The translations under genes were made by a program, and so were the position numbers. The notes beneath the pieces were generated by a model. The model saw only the letters and a list, made by a program, of their open reading frames with translations, ran no database searches and had not been told where the DNA came from. A stretch of 64,000 nt of DNA from Polaribacter sp. SA4-12 (GTDB lineage Bacteria > Bacteroidota > Bacteroidia > Flavobacteriales > Flavobacteriaceae): the NCBI RefSeq assembly GCF_002163675.1, contig NZ_CP019334.1, forward strand, positions 134,001 through 198,000, written 5' to 3'. Below, in pieces: positions 6,919 to 15,094 of the stretch. How positions within the stretch are numbered: the first letter of the stretch is position 1; each line of letters opens with the position of its first letter.

Positions 6919-9363
6919 CTAGAATCCACCACCACTTTGTTTGGTGTTATCATCTCTTTGTCTTCTTCTTTTAGCTTTGTTTTTTCCACTACCAAAACGG
7001 TAATTAAAACCTAAATAAGCAGTTTGACTTTCCCAATTAAATTTTCCGTTTTGAACAAAAGGGCTAGATGAGTTAAAAGCAAATTTCATTCCTTTAAAAA
7101 TATCATTTACTCTTAATTTAAGGGTTCCTTTTCCTTTTAAAACTGTTAAGCTTGCGCCAGTGTTTACCATCCACATGTTTTCTACTTTCCATTGAATATC
7201 TTCAGATGGACCTCTGTACATTGCAAATAATTGGAATTTTAAGTTTTTAGATGCTTTAAAACTATTGCTAATCCTTGCATTAAATACATCGTTAGTTACT
7301 TCAATTCTTGGTGAGTTTGCATCTACAATTCCGAATTGTTTTTGAGAATAAAAATCCATACTAGAGTTTATTCTCCACCAGTTATTTACTTTATAGTTTG
7401 CAGAAAATTCTAAACCATAAGAACTTGTATCTTCAAAATTGGTAAAAGATAAAATTTGTTTTACATCTGGGTCTAATGGATCTGCATACGTTACACGAGA
7501 AATATTATCGTTAATTTTTCTGTAAAAAGAACCAAAAGTGATAGAACCATTCTTAATTTGACGTGTATAATTAATTTCAAAAGAATTTGTAAACTGAGGG
7601 TTTAATTCTGGGTTACCAATAGATGTAATTAATGGCGTGCTCCATTCTCTAATAGGGTTTAATTGCCCAATTCCTGGTCTATCAACTCTTCTACTGTAAC
7701 TTACTTGAAATTGATTTTTCTCTGAAGCTGCATAGGTGAAAAACGCTGACGGATAAACTGAGAAAATATCATCTGTAACTTTTTCTGTAGCAGCAGTTTC
7801 TTGATTAAAAACGCCTTCAATTTCATATTGCTCTAAACGTGCACCTAACTGCATCGTCAGTTTCCCGAATTTATGACCATAGTTTACATATCCAGAATAA
7901 ATTTTTCTATCATAATCAAAAGAAGAATTTCCTACTCTTTCATAACCTGTAATTACATTTGTAAGATCTCTTATTTCTCTTTCTTGATCTGTAAGATTCG
8001 TATTTGCTGTATTATTAGTTCTATACTCTAAACCTAACTCTAATTTACCGTCTTTAGAAACTGGGTTTGTATAATCGATGTTTAGTAACGTGTTGTTTCT
8101 ATCGTTTTCAATATCATTTGTATAATTATAAATTTTATAATCTGCATCAGCAACGTTTTTTATAACATCTGTATTCATTGCGTCTTCAGGAGAATCTGTC
8201 GTAGAATAGGTAGCTTCAAATTCTAAATTGTGGCCTTCTTTTTCAAAATCAACTTTATAATTTAAATTATACGTGTTCGATTTATTTTCTTGTAACTGAG
8301 CATTTCTAGCATTACTAATTAATACATTATTAGCTGTATTCACTAATGTTCGCCCATTTCCATCACCATTAAACCAATTTTTAGTAGTGTAAAGAGATAA
8401 CGTATTTTTATCGTTTAAATAAATATCGGCTCCAATTTTTACTAAATGAGATTGATTGTCATTTATAAACTGAAAATCTTGGTTATTAGATCCAGGTCTG
8501 TCTACAAAACCCATATTAAAGTTTTCACCACCATTATAACCATAGTTTCCAAAGAAATTTACTTTTCCTGTTTTATAGTTCATGTTTGTAGATGCATTGT
8601 AACGTACATAATGACCAGCAGTAACCCCAGTATCTAAAGAACCATTAAAGCCCATGTTTGCATTTTTGTTTAGAATTATATTGATAATTCCACTCATTCC
8701 TTCAGGATTGTATTTTGCAGAAGGATTTGTAATTAATTCGATACTTTTTATAGAAGTAGAAGGTATTTGTTTGAGTAATTGAGCAGCAGAAATATTAGTT
8801 GGTTTTCCATCGACCAAAACACGAACATTATCATTTCCTCTTAAGCTAATTGCACCAGATTGACTGTCTACACTTACAGATTGTACATTGTTTAAAAGCT
8901 CAGAAGCTGTTGTTCCTGCAGATGTTAAGTCTTTACCTACATTAATTACCTTTCTATCTACTTTTTGTACTACGGTTGATGTTTCTGCTCTTACCACAAT
9001 TTCGTCTAAAGTAGCACTGTCTTCTTCTAAAGCAATGGTTCCTAAATTAACGATCTTATTTTTCTTAGTGATATTAATTTTTTTAGAATAAATTTTAAAG
9101 CCAATATATTGTACTTCAATTAAACTATTTCCTTTTGGAATGTCTTTAATGTTAAAGCCTCCATTCTCATCAGTAATACCTCCGGTAATAATTTTTTTGG
9201 CAATATCTCTAATAACGATATTTACATAAGGTAAAGCTTCTTGGGTAATTTTGTCTATTACTTTACCAGTAATAACACCTGGTGTGGGTAATTTTTCTTT
9301 AGACATTTGTGCAAATGAACTAACGGATGCGAATATCATTGCAATAAGTAATATTTTTTTCAT
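6919..9363 (-). CDS. Outer-membrane beta-barrel receptor, TonB-dependent-receptor type (paralogue 2)
   Basis: The 814-residue protein is collinear with the one at 4269-6689. It has a signal peptide (MKKILLIAMIFASVSSFAQ), a carboxypeptidase-like regulatory domain (ITGKVIDKITQEALPYVNIV), a plug-like region (DEIVVRAETSTVVQKVDRK, ISLRGNDNVRVLVDGKPTN, SAKYNPEGMSGIINIIL) and a barrel with conserved stretches such as YSRRVDRPG and NPQFTNSFEINYTR. Those stretches are nearly identical in the paralogue. Both proteins end in a basic, low-complexity tail. The pair arose by tandem duplication. Function is probably outer-membrane transport or assembly; no ligand can be inferred and no SusD-like partner is adjacent. 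Confidence 0.85.
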   Translation of the reverse strand: MKKILLIAMIFASVSSFAQMSKEKLPTPGVITGKVIDKITQEALPYVNIVIRDIAKKIITGGITDENGGFNIKDIPKGNSLIEVQYIGFKIYSKKINITKKNKIVNLGTIALEEDSATLDEIVVRAETSTVVQKVDRKVINVGKDLTSAGTTASELLNNVQSVSVDSQSGAISLRGNDNVRVLVDGKPTNISAAQLLKQIPSTSIKSIELITNPSAKYNPEGMSGIINIILNKNANMGFNGSLDTGVTAGHYVRYNASTNMNYKTGKVNFFGNYGYNGGENFNMGFVDRPGSNNQDFQFINDNQSHLVKIGADIYLNDKNTLSLYTTKNWFNGDGNGRTLVNTANNVLISNARNAQLQENKSNTYNLNYKVDFEKEGHNLEFEATYSTTDSPEDAMNTDVIKNVADADYKIYNYTNDIENDRNNTLLNIDYTNPVSKDGKLELGLEYRTNNTANTNLTDQEREIRDLTNVITGYERVGNSSFDYDRKIYSGYVNYGHKFGKLTMQLGARLEQYEIEGVFNQETAATEKVTDDIFSVYPSAFFTYAASEKNQFQVSYSRRVDRPGIGQLNPIREWSTPLITSIGNPELNPQFTNSFEINYTRQIKNGSITFGSFYRKINDNISRVTYADPLDPDVKQILSFTNFEDTSSYGLEFSANYKVNNWWRINSSMDFYSQKQFGIVDANSPRIEVTNDVFNARISNSFKASKNLKFQLFAMYRGPSEDIQWKVENMWMVNTGASLTVLKGKGTLKLRVNDIFKGMKFAFNSSSPFVQNGKFNWESQTAYLGFNYRFGSGKNKAKRRRQRDDNTKQSGGGF

Positions 9364-9405
9364 TGTGGTTTATTTATAGTGGTTGATTGTTATATAGACG
9401 GCTCA

Positions 9406-9436
9406 TTGTTAATATTTGTTACGGTTATTAACTTTG
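9406..9436 (+). promoter_or_regulatory. Predicted promoter of the CoA-binding protein gene
   Basis: TTG (9406-9408), a 20-base spacer, then TAACTTTG (9429-9436), a full match to TTG-N19/20-TAnnTTTG. The ATG follows 20 bases later. Confidence 0.7.
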
Positions 9437-9456
9437 TTTAACGTATATTTAACAAT

Positions 9457-9819
9457 ATGAAAAAAGTTACTTTAGTTCTTAGTGCATCAACAAATCCTAA
9501 TAAATATTCAAATATTGCTATTAAAAGATTGATAGATAAAGGGATAGGAGTTGTTGGCCTAGGTATAAGAAAAGGTACTGTTTTCGGAGTTACAATTGAT
9601 AATGAAAAAAAAGAGTACAAAAATATAGATACAGTTACCTTATATCTAAATCCTAAAAGGCAAGAGGAGTATTATAATTATATTATTAGTTTGAAACCTA
9701 GAAGAGTTATTTTTAACCCAGGAGCAGAAAATTTAGAATTCGAAAAGTTGTTGAAAGAAAATAATATTGAATCAGAAATTGCATGTACACTCGTTTTACT
9801 GAGTACAAATCAATATTAA
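9457..9819 (+). CDS. CoA-binding domain protein (YccU-type)
   Basis: The 120-residue protein consists of one Rossmann-like CoA-binding domain: TLVLSASTNPNKYSNIAIKRL at the N-terminus, GIGVVGLGIRKGTVFGV, and RVIFNPGAENLEFEKLLKENNIE. This matches the stand-alone CoA_binding_2 family, which keeps the nucleotide-binding fold of succinyl-CoA synthetase but has no catalytic domain. The biological role of these small proteins is not established. It has its own good promoter and convergently faces the rnz operon. Confidence 0.85.
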   Translation: MKKVTLVLSASTNPNKYSNIAIKRLIDKGIGVVGLGIRKGTVFGVTIDNEKKEYKNIDTVTLYLNPKRQEEYYNYIISLKPRRVIFNPGAENLEFEKLLKENNIESEIACTLVLLSTNQY

Positions 9820-9860
9820 AAAGTAAAAAAAAAGGTTTTGTTAATTTATTCGGATAAAAG

Positions 9861-10775
9861 CTAAACAGTAAACACCTTTCCTGGTTCTGCTAATTCAGTA
9901 TTCTCAAAAATTTCTTGTGCTTCTTTTTTGAATAAAGAAATGTCTTTATATCTACCTGAGTAATGGCCAATAACTAATTGATTTACATTTGCGTCTTTTG
10001 CAATTTGTGCAGCTTGTTTTGATGTAGCGTGTTTTGTCTTTTTAGCTAAATCTTCTCTATCACTTAAAAAAGTAGCTTCATGATACAATAAATCTGCATT
10101 TTCAATTATTGGTATAATATCTGGTTTATAACTTGTATCACTACAAAAAGCAAAACTTAAAGGTTTTGGCGGGTTTATTGTTATTTCAGCATTTGCTACA
10201 ATTTCACCAGAAGCTAAAGTAAAGTCTCTACCTGCTTTAATGTTTAAATAATCTGCTTTTCCAATTTCTGGATACCCACTGATATTTAACATGTTCAATT
10301 TTCTTGGTTTCTCTTTTTCTGTAAATAAATATCCATTTGTATACACTCTGTGTGTTAATGGAATTGTACTAACAGAAACTTTATCGTCTTCAAAAATAAG
10401 TTCACTTTTTTTAGAAGTTAACTCGTGAAAAATCATTTTATATTTTGCGTGAGATTGAGAAATTTTTAATTGTAATAAAGTAACTTCTTTAATGCCTTTT
10501 GGTCCATAAATATGAAGATCCTTTTCTCTATTTAAAATTCCGTAAGTAGAAAGTAAACCAACTAAACCATAAAAATGATCTCCATGTAAATGAGAAATAA
10601 AAATATGATTGATTTTAGAAAAACCAACTTTATATTTTCGCATTTGACGTTGCGTTCCTTCACCACAATCAACCAAAAAATGACTGTTGTTAATTTCTAA
10701 ATATTGTGAAGTTGGAAAAGCGTTTATTCTTGGAGTTGCAGAATGGCAACCTAAAATAGTAAGAGTTATACTCAT
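9861..10775 (-). CDS. rnz: Ribonuclease Z (tRNA 3'-endonuclease)
   Basis: The 304-residue metallo-beta-lactamase-fold nuclease has the metal-binding motif HLHGDH at residues 62-67, a preceding DCGEGTQRQ, and the later histidines and aspartate in FAFCSDTSYKP, LLYHEATF and VIGHYSGRY. Length and motif order match the RNase Z family, which removes the 3' trailer of tRNA precursors using two zinc ions. It is the last gene of the reverse-strand run pyrR-pyrB-unknown-T9SS peptide-rnz. Its ATG overlaps the stop of the preceding gene by four bases, which suggests translational coupling. Confidence 0.94.
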   Translation of the reverse strand: MSITLTILGCHSATPRINAFPTSQYLEINNSHFLVDCGEGTQRQMRKYKVGFSKINHIFISHLHGDHFYGLVGLLSTYGILNREKDLHIYGPKGIKEVTLLQLKISQSHAKYKMIFHELTSKKSELIFEDDKVSVSTIPLTHRVYTNGYLFTEKEKPRKLNMLNISGYPEIGKADYLNIKAGRDFTLASGEIVANAEITINPPKPLSFAFCSDTSYKPDIIPIIENADLLYHEATFLSDREDLAKKTKHATSKQAAQIAKDANVNQLVIGHYSGRYKDISLFKKEAQEIFENTELAEPGKVFTV

Positions 10776-11092
10776 CTAATAACGAATCGTTTAGATATGG
10801 TTTTGTTTTTATCCTGAATACTGTAAATGTACATTCCTGTTGGTAAATCATTCTTATAAAAAGGAATGGTGTTTTTACCAGATTTTATTGAAAGACTTTT
10901 TTTAAAAACGGTTTTACCTAAAACGTTTTTAACAGTAAAAAAGATGTCTGATTTTGATGTTGAAGTAAAACTAATTTTAGTTGAACTTGTAAAAGGATTT
11001 GGAGCAGCAGATAAACCATCAATAGATTTTTCTTGAGAAAATCCGAATGTGGTAATACTTAAAAATAAAATAAAAAGTATTTTTTTTATCAT
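10772..11092 (-). CDS. Minimal T9SS sorting-domain protein (signal peptide plus C-terminal domain only)
   Basis: The 106-residue protein has a Sec signal peptide (residues 1-20, ending FGFSQ). Almost the whole mature part is a type-A T9SS C-terminal sorting domain: AAPNPFTSSTKISF, a central IFFTVKNVLGKTVF, LPTGMYIYSIQDKN, ending KRFVIR. Such domains normally sit at the end of large secreted proteins and are cut off after outer-membrane passage. Here no passenger domain is left. The gene overlaps rnz by four bases and sits inside a housekeeping operon. It may be a degenerated secreted protein or a small surface peptide. Confidence 0.8.
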   Translation of the reverse strand: MIKKILFILFLSITTFGFSQEKSIDGLSAAPNPFTSSTKISFTSTSKSDIFFTVKNVLGKTVFKKSLSIKSGKNTIPFYKNDLPTGMYIYSIQDKNKTISKRFVIR

Positions 11093-11103
11093 TTGTTAGC
11101 TGT

Positions 11104-11436
11104 TTAAAATCCTAATTCTCTTTCTATAGCTTCCATTTCTAGAACATCTTCTGCTTCTTGTAAAGTAGGAACAATGTTAAAATGCTCTGGAAAATCGTCT
11201 ACATCAATTTCTGAATTAACTACTACAAATGATGTGCCATTCTCCTTTTTTTGATCAGCTATATCCAAAAATAGTAAAAAATCTTCGTTAGTTGTGTTAA
11301 TCTTATTAGAAATTTGTACGATTATATTTTCTTTTTGAAGTTTTTTTTCTTCTATTAAGAAGGAATTATAAAATTCAGAAAACGAGTTTTCATCACTTAT
11401 AATACCTGTGTAGGTATCTTTTTTGTCTATTTGCAT
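11104..11436 (-). CDS. Small cytosolic protein, possible STAS-like fold
   Basis: The 110-residue protein has no signal peptide or membrane segment. Its alternating pattern (NIIVQISNKINTTNEDFLLFLDIADQKKENGTSFVVV) looks like a STAS or anti-sigma-antagonist-type alpha/beta fold. The C-terminus is acidic (LQEAEDVLEMEAIERELGF). No catalytic motif is visible. It lies 3 bases after pyrB and 11 before the T9SS mini-protein, so it is certainly in the operon. The fold call is by eye; a conserved hypothetical of the rnz neighbourhood is the safer description. Confidence 0.6.
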   Translation of the reverse strand: MQIDKKDTYTGIISDENSFSEFYNSFLIEEKKLQKENIIVQISNKINTTNEDFLLFLDIADQKKENGTSFVVVNSEIDVDDFPEHFNIVPTLQEAEDVLEMEAIERELGF

Positions 11437-11439
11437 AAC

Positions 11440-12369
11440 TTATCTTTTTACTTGTTGTGCCAATAAATATATAACAGCCATTCTAACTGCAACTCCGTTT
11501 TCAACTTGATTTAAAATGATAGATTCATTAGAATCTGCAACATCACTTGTAATTTCAACTCCACGATTTATCGGTCCTGGATGCATGATTACAATTTTCT
11601 TGCCAAGGTTGTCTAAAATATCTTGATTGATACCAAAAAGTTGCGTGTATTCTCTAGTAGAAGGGAAGTATTTAATATCCATTCTTTCATGTTGTACACG
11701 TAAAACGTTTGCAACATCACACCATTCTAGTGCTTTTTTAAGATTGGTTTCTACTTCTACACCTAAACTAGAAATGTATTTAGGAATTAATGTTGTTGGT
11801 CCACAAACTTTTACTTGTGCACCTTGTAATTGTAAAGCAAAGATGTTTGATAAAGCAACTCTAGAGTGCAAAACATCACCAACAATAACAATTTTTTTAC
11901 CTTTTACGCTTCCTAATTTTTCTCTAATAGAATAAGAATCTAATAAAGCTTGGGTTGGGTGTTCATGAGTTCCATCACCAGCATTTATAATTTTTGCATC
12001 CACATGTCTAGATAAGAAAACACCAGCACCAACACTTGCGTGTCGCATAACAACAATATCAACTTTCATTGCTAAGATATTGTTTACGGTGTCTATTAAA
12101 GTTTCTCCTTTTTTAACAGAAGATTGACCCGCAGAAAAGTTAATTACATCTGCAGATAGTCTCTTTTCAGCCAATTCAAAACTTAATTTTGTTCTTGTGC
12201 TGTTTTCAAAAAATAAATTGGCAATAGTAATATCTCTAAGAGAAGGTACTTTTTTAATAGGTCTGTTAATTACCTCTTTAAAATGATCGGCAGTTCTAAA
12301 AATAAGATCAATATCAGTTTCCTTTAGATATTTTATTCCCAATAAATGTTCTACACTTAATTCTGACAT
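11440..12369 (-). CDS. pyrB: Aspartate carbamoyltransferase catalytic subunit
   Basis: The 309-residue protein has the carbamoyl-phosphate loop FFENSTRTKLSFE (Ser57-Thr58-Arg59-Thr60), SVKKGETLIDT, and HPTQALLD (His137-Gln140). It also has the aspartate-side HPGPINRGVEI. It catalyses carbamoyl phosphate plus L-aspartate to N-carbamoyl-aspartate, the committed step of pyrimidine synthesis. The start is two bases after the pyrR stop, so the two genes form one operon, as in many bacteria. No pyrI regulatory subunit is adjacent. Confidence 0.97.
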   Translation of the reverse strand: MSELSVEHLLGIKYLKETDIDLIFRTADHFKEVINRPIKKVPSLRDITIANLFFENSTRTKLSFELAEKRLSADVINFSAGQSSVKKGETLIDTVNNILAMKVDIVVMRHASVGAGVFLSRHVDAKIINAGDGTHEHPTQALLDSYSIREKLGSVKGKKIVIVGDVLHSRVALSNIFALQLQGAQVKVCGPTTLIPKYISSLGVEVETNLKKALEWCDVANVLRVQHERMDIKYFPSTREYTQLFGINQDILDNLGKKIVIMHPGPINRGVEITSDVADSNESIILNQVENGVAVRMAVIYLLAQQVKR

Positions 12370-12371
12370 AA

Positions 12372-12911
12372 TTACTTAAATTCTATATAAACTGCGTCCT
12401 TTTTATGTGTGTCTTTCCAAGTTACTAAAACTTTTTCTTCGTTAATAGCATCTACTTGTCGACCTCTATAATCTGGCTGAATTGGTAAATGTCTACTAAA
12501 ACGTCTGTCTATTAATACTAGTAACTCTATATTATCTGGTCTACCATAAGATTGCATTGCAGTTAATGCAGCTCTTACACTTCTTCCAGAATACAAAACA
12601 TCATCAATAATAACTACTTTTTTACCTTCAATTAAAAAATCCATTTCAGTTGCAGCAGCTTCTAAAGGAGCGTCTCTTCTTCTAAAATCGTCTCTGTAAA
12701 AGGTAATATCTAAAAGTCCTAATTGTAAGTCTTTAACTTGGTAGGTTGTTTTTAATAATTCGGCTAATCTATTGGCCAAATAACTACCTCTTGGTTGTAA
12801 ACCAATTAAAACTGTATTAGAAAAATCGTTATGATTTTCGATAAGCTCGCAAGCCAATCGATGTAGGATTATTTCAATATCTTTTGAGTTAAGTAAGGTT
12901 TTTTTGCTCAT
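12372..12911 (-). CDS. pyrR: PyrR bifunctional pyrimidine regulator / uracil phosphoribosyltransferase
   Basis: The 179-residue type I phosphoribosyltransferase has the PRPP-binding motif VVIIDDVLYSGRS at residues 99-111, LIGLQPRGSYLANRL, and the PyrR-type LDITFYRDDF. In Firmicutes PyrR binds pyr mRNA leaders to attenuate transcription and has weak UPRTase activity; in Bacteroidota its regulatory role is less clear. It is the first gene of the operon, 2 bases before pyrB. A perfect inverted repeat stands between its promoter and its ATG. Confidence 0.95.
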   Translation of the reverse strand: MSKKTLLNSKDIEIILHRLACELIENHNDFSNTVLIGLQPRGSYLANRLAELLKTTYQVKDLQLGLLDITFYRDDFRRRDAPLEAAATEMDFLIEGKKVVIIDDVLYSGRSVRAALTAMQSYGRPDNIELLVLIDRRFSRHLPIQPDYRGRQVDAINEEKVLVTWKDTHKKDAVYIEFK

Positions 12912-12918
12912 AAGAAAG

Positions 12919-12938
12919 CTATCAAATTAGCTTGATAG
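12919..12938 (-). promoter_or_regulatory. Inverted repeat in the pyrR leader
   Basis: CTATCAA-ATTAGC-TTGATAG, a perfect 7-base inverted repeat with a 6-base loop. It lies between the predicted promoter and the ATG at 12911, so it would be at the very 5' end of the mRNA or act as a DNA operator. The sequence does not look like the Bacillus PyrR-binding loop. Confidence 0.45.
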
Positions 12939-12949
12939 TTATTGAAAAT

Positions 12950-12980
12950 CAAAATTACTGTAAATAAATGTATGTGCAAA
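12950..12980 (-). promoter_or_regulatory. Predicted promoter of the pyrR operon
   Basis: Reverse strand: TTTG (12977-12980), a 19-base spacer, TAATTTTG (12950-12957), an exact Bacteroidota consensus. Transcription would begin about 30-35 bases before the pyrR start codon. Confidence 0.75.
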
Positions 12981-13104
12981 ATTTAAAAGTATTAAAAACG
13001 ATGGTGTTTTAATGTTAATTAAATTGTTGAAAACAAATCAACCGAGATAAAATGCGGCATAAGACTTGTAGTACTTTTATTGTACTAATTCAAATACCAT
13101 AGTT

Positions 13105-14475
13105 ATGTCTCTATTAAAATTTGAATCCATGCTCAAAACCAACGCTGTTTATTTTTTTGATTTGGTAGAGTTTGAAGAAATTATCATCCATTATTTAGAT
13201 GCTGGTAAACATGCTTTGGCTAAAAAAGCAGTAAAACTTGGGTTACAACAACATCCTGCTTCAGTAGATTTAAAACTACTGCAAGTAGAAATTTATGTTT
13301 TTGAAGATGAGTTAGATAAAGCAGAAATGTTGTTGAAAATAATTGAACGTTTAGAGCCAAATAATGATGAGGTTTTTATACAAAAAGCAACTATTAGTTC
13401 TAAAAAAGGAAACCATAAAGAAGCAATAGAGTTATTAAAAAAAGCATTAACTTTTACAGATGATAAAGTAGATGTTTGGTCTCTTTTAGGGATGGAATAT
13501 TTGTATTTAGACAACTTTAAAAACGCTCGTTTAACTTTTCAAAAGTGTGTAAAAGTAGATTTTGAAGATTATTCTGCCTTGTATAATGTGGTGTATTGCT
13601 TTGATATGGAAAAACTACATGAAGAAGCAATTACATATTTAAATGCATATGTAGACATAAATCCATATTGTGAAGTTGCTTGGCATCAATTAGGTCGACA
13701 ATATTATATTTTAGAGGATTATGAAAAAGCTTTAAATGCTTTTGATTATGCTGTTATTATTGATGAGTCTTTTATTGGTGGTTATTTAGAAAAAGCAAAA
13801 ACATTAGAACAATTAGAGCGATATAAAGAAGCAATAGATAATTACTTAATTACACTAGAATTAGATGATGCCACAGCTTTTGTTTGTATTAGAGTAGGTG
13901 AGTGCTATCAAAGGTTAGGTAATTTTAATGAAGCCATTACTTATTACAAGAAAGCAGTTCATGAAGATCCTTTATTAGATAAAGGTTGGATGATGTTAAC
14001 GAATATCTATTTTGATAATGAAAATTATCAAAAAGCAGCATATTATATTTCTAAAGCCTTAAAAATTGAGGAAGACAATGCTGTATATTGGAGACGTTAT
14101 TCTGAAATTAATTTAAAACAAAACTTTTACGAAGAAGCTGTAACTGGTTTTAATAAATGTTTAAGTTTAAATGATGATGCATTAGAAATATACATTGGCT
14201 TAACAGATGTATTGTCTTTTTTAGGTGAGTTTAATGGAGCATTAAATACTTTGATGAAAGCACATAAAACGTATAAAGATTCTGCAGAAATTGAATACAG
14301 ATTAGCAGGTTTGTTTTTTATTCTGAATAAAGAAAAATACGGATTTAACCATTTAGTCGTAGCTTTAAAAATAGATTACGATTACCATATTGTTTTAAAA
14401 GAGCTATATCCAATTGTGTATGAAAATGAAAAAGTTCAAAAACTTTTAATTGATTTTAAAAAAGCAACAGAGTAA
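13105..14475 (+). CDS. Tetratricopeptide-repeat protein
   Basis: The 456-residue protein is built almost entirely of TPR helices of about 34 residues. Clear units include NDEVFIQKATISSKKGNHKEA, CEVAWHQLGRQYYILEDYEKA, GGYLEKAKTLEQLERYKEA and KGWMMLTNIYFDNENYQKA; roughly ten repeats are visible. There is no signal peptide or membrane segment, so it is a cytosolic scaffold or adaptor; the partner is unknown. It has its own unit, divergent from pyrR, with a strong terminator after it. A decayed copy of its last about 45 codons is found at 15935-16071, downstream of hemG and the VIT gene. Confidence 0.85.
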   Translation: MSLLKFESMLKTNAVYFFDLVEFEEIIIHYLDAGKHALAKKAVKLGLQQHPASVDLKLLQVEIYVFEDELDKAEMLLKIIERLEPNNDEVFIQKATISSKKGNHKEAIELLKKALTFTDDKVDVWSLLGMEYLYLDNFKNARLTFQKCVKVDFEDYSALYNVVYCFDMEKLHEEAITYLNAYVDINPYCEVAWHQLGRQYYILEDYEKALNAFDYAVIIDESFIGGYLEKAKTLEQLERYKEAIDNYLITLELDDATAFVCIRVGECYQRLGNFNEAITYYKKAVHEDPLLDKGWMMLTNIYFDNENYQKAAYYISKALKIEEDNAVYWRRYSEINLKQNFYEEAVTGFNKCLSLNDDALEIYIGLTDVLSFLGEFNGALNTLMKAHKTYKDSAEIEYRLAGLFFILNKEKYGFNHLVVALKIDYDYHIVLKELYPIVYENEKVQKLLIDFKKATE

Positions 14476-14497
14476 ATATTATTACTTATTAAAATAG

Positions 14498-14531
14498 AAA
14501 AAATCCTGAATTTCAAATTCAGGATTTTTTT
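14498..14531. terminator. Bidirectional terminator between the TPR gene and hemG
   Basis: Hairpin TCCTGAATTT-C-AAATTCAGGA with A run before and T run after. It can serve the TPR gene on the forward strand and hemG on the reverse strand, which converge here. Confidence 0.88.
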
Positions 14532-14546
14532 ATGAATGTTAATTTC

Positions 14547-15074
14547 TTAAAGATTCTTTATTTGTAAACCAAAGGCTGTTACTTTGTCCCAATTGGTATA
14601 TTCAATTTCTGTATTTGTGTTTGTTGGTCCTTTGGTCATCCACATAATAAATTGAATCATAACTCTATCAAAGAATGGATATTTTTTATAGTTTAGTTTT
14701 CCAGCAAATACTTCAACAATCATAGGTTTCCAATCGATGTTTTTAAAAAACTTTATAACATACGGATTTAAAACTGGAGTACTTTTTTCGAGTTTTCTTG
14801 CTACTAGATTTACAGAAAAGAAAGCTGTTTTTATAGAGTCTAGTTGTTTCTTATTGGTATTTATAAACTCAATTATTTTTTTATTGTGAACTCCATATCT
14901 AATGCTTGCACCTATAATAAGTTTATCATAACTAGTTATATCTTCTTTAAAATCATCAATAGAAAAAAGTTCAACTTTTTGATTGTTTTGTATAAGTACC
15001 TCTTTAAGTCTATTACATATTTTTAAGGTATGTCCATCTACAGTAGCGTATAGTATTCCTGTTTTAATTTCCAT
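14547..15074 (-). CDS. hemG: Menaquinone-dependent protoporphyrinogen IX dehydrogenase, flavodoxin type
   Basis: The 175-residue protein follows E. coli HemG along its length. It has the FMN phosphate loop YATVDGHT (residues 9-16), IGASIRYGVHNKKI, FFSVNLVARKLEKSTP, and a HemG-specific long insert with FFDRVMIQFIMWMTKGPTNT. This insert separates HemG from ordinary flavodoxins. It oxidises protoporphyrinogen IX to protoporphyrin IX, passing electrons to menaquinone, at the membrane surface late in haem synthesis. It follows the VIT/CCC1 gene by 20 bases and is probably co-transcribed with it, an iron and haem pairing. Confidence 0.88.
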   Translation of the reverse strand: MEIKTGILYATVDGHTLKICNRLKEVLIQNNQKVELFSIDDFKEDITSYDKLIIGASIRYGVHNKKIIEFINTNKKQLDSIKTAFFSVNLVARKLEKSTPVLNPYVIKFFKNIDWKPMIVEVFAGKLNYKKYPFFDRVMIQFIMWMTKGPTNTNTEIEYTNWDKVTAFGLQIKNL

Positions 15075-15094
15075 TTTTTATCAAATAATAATTA

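Noticed and set aside
13069..13087. TAGTAC...GTACTA inverted repeat upstream of the TPR gene as an operator
   Set aside because: Only six bases per arm in AT-rich DNA, with no recognisable promoter around it; too weak to call.
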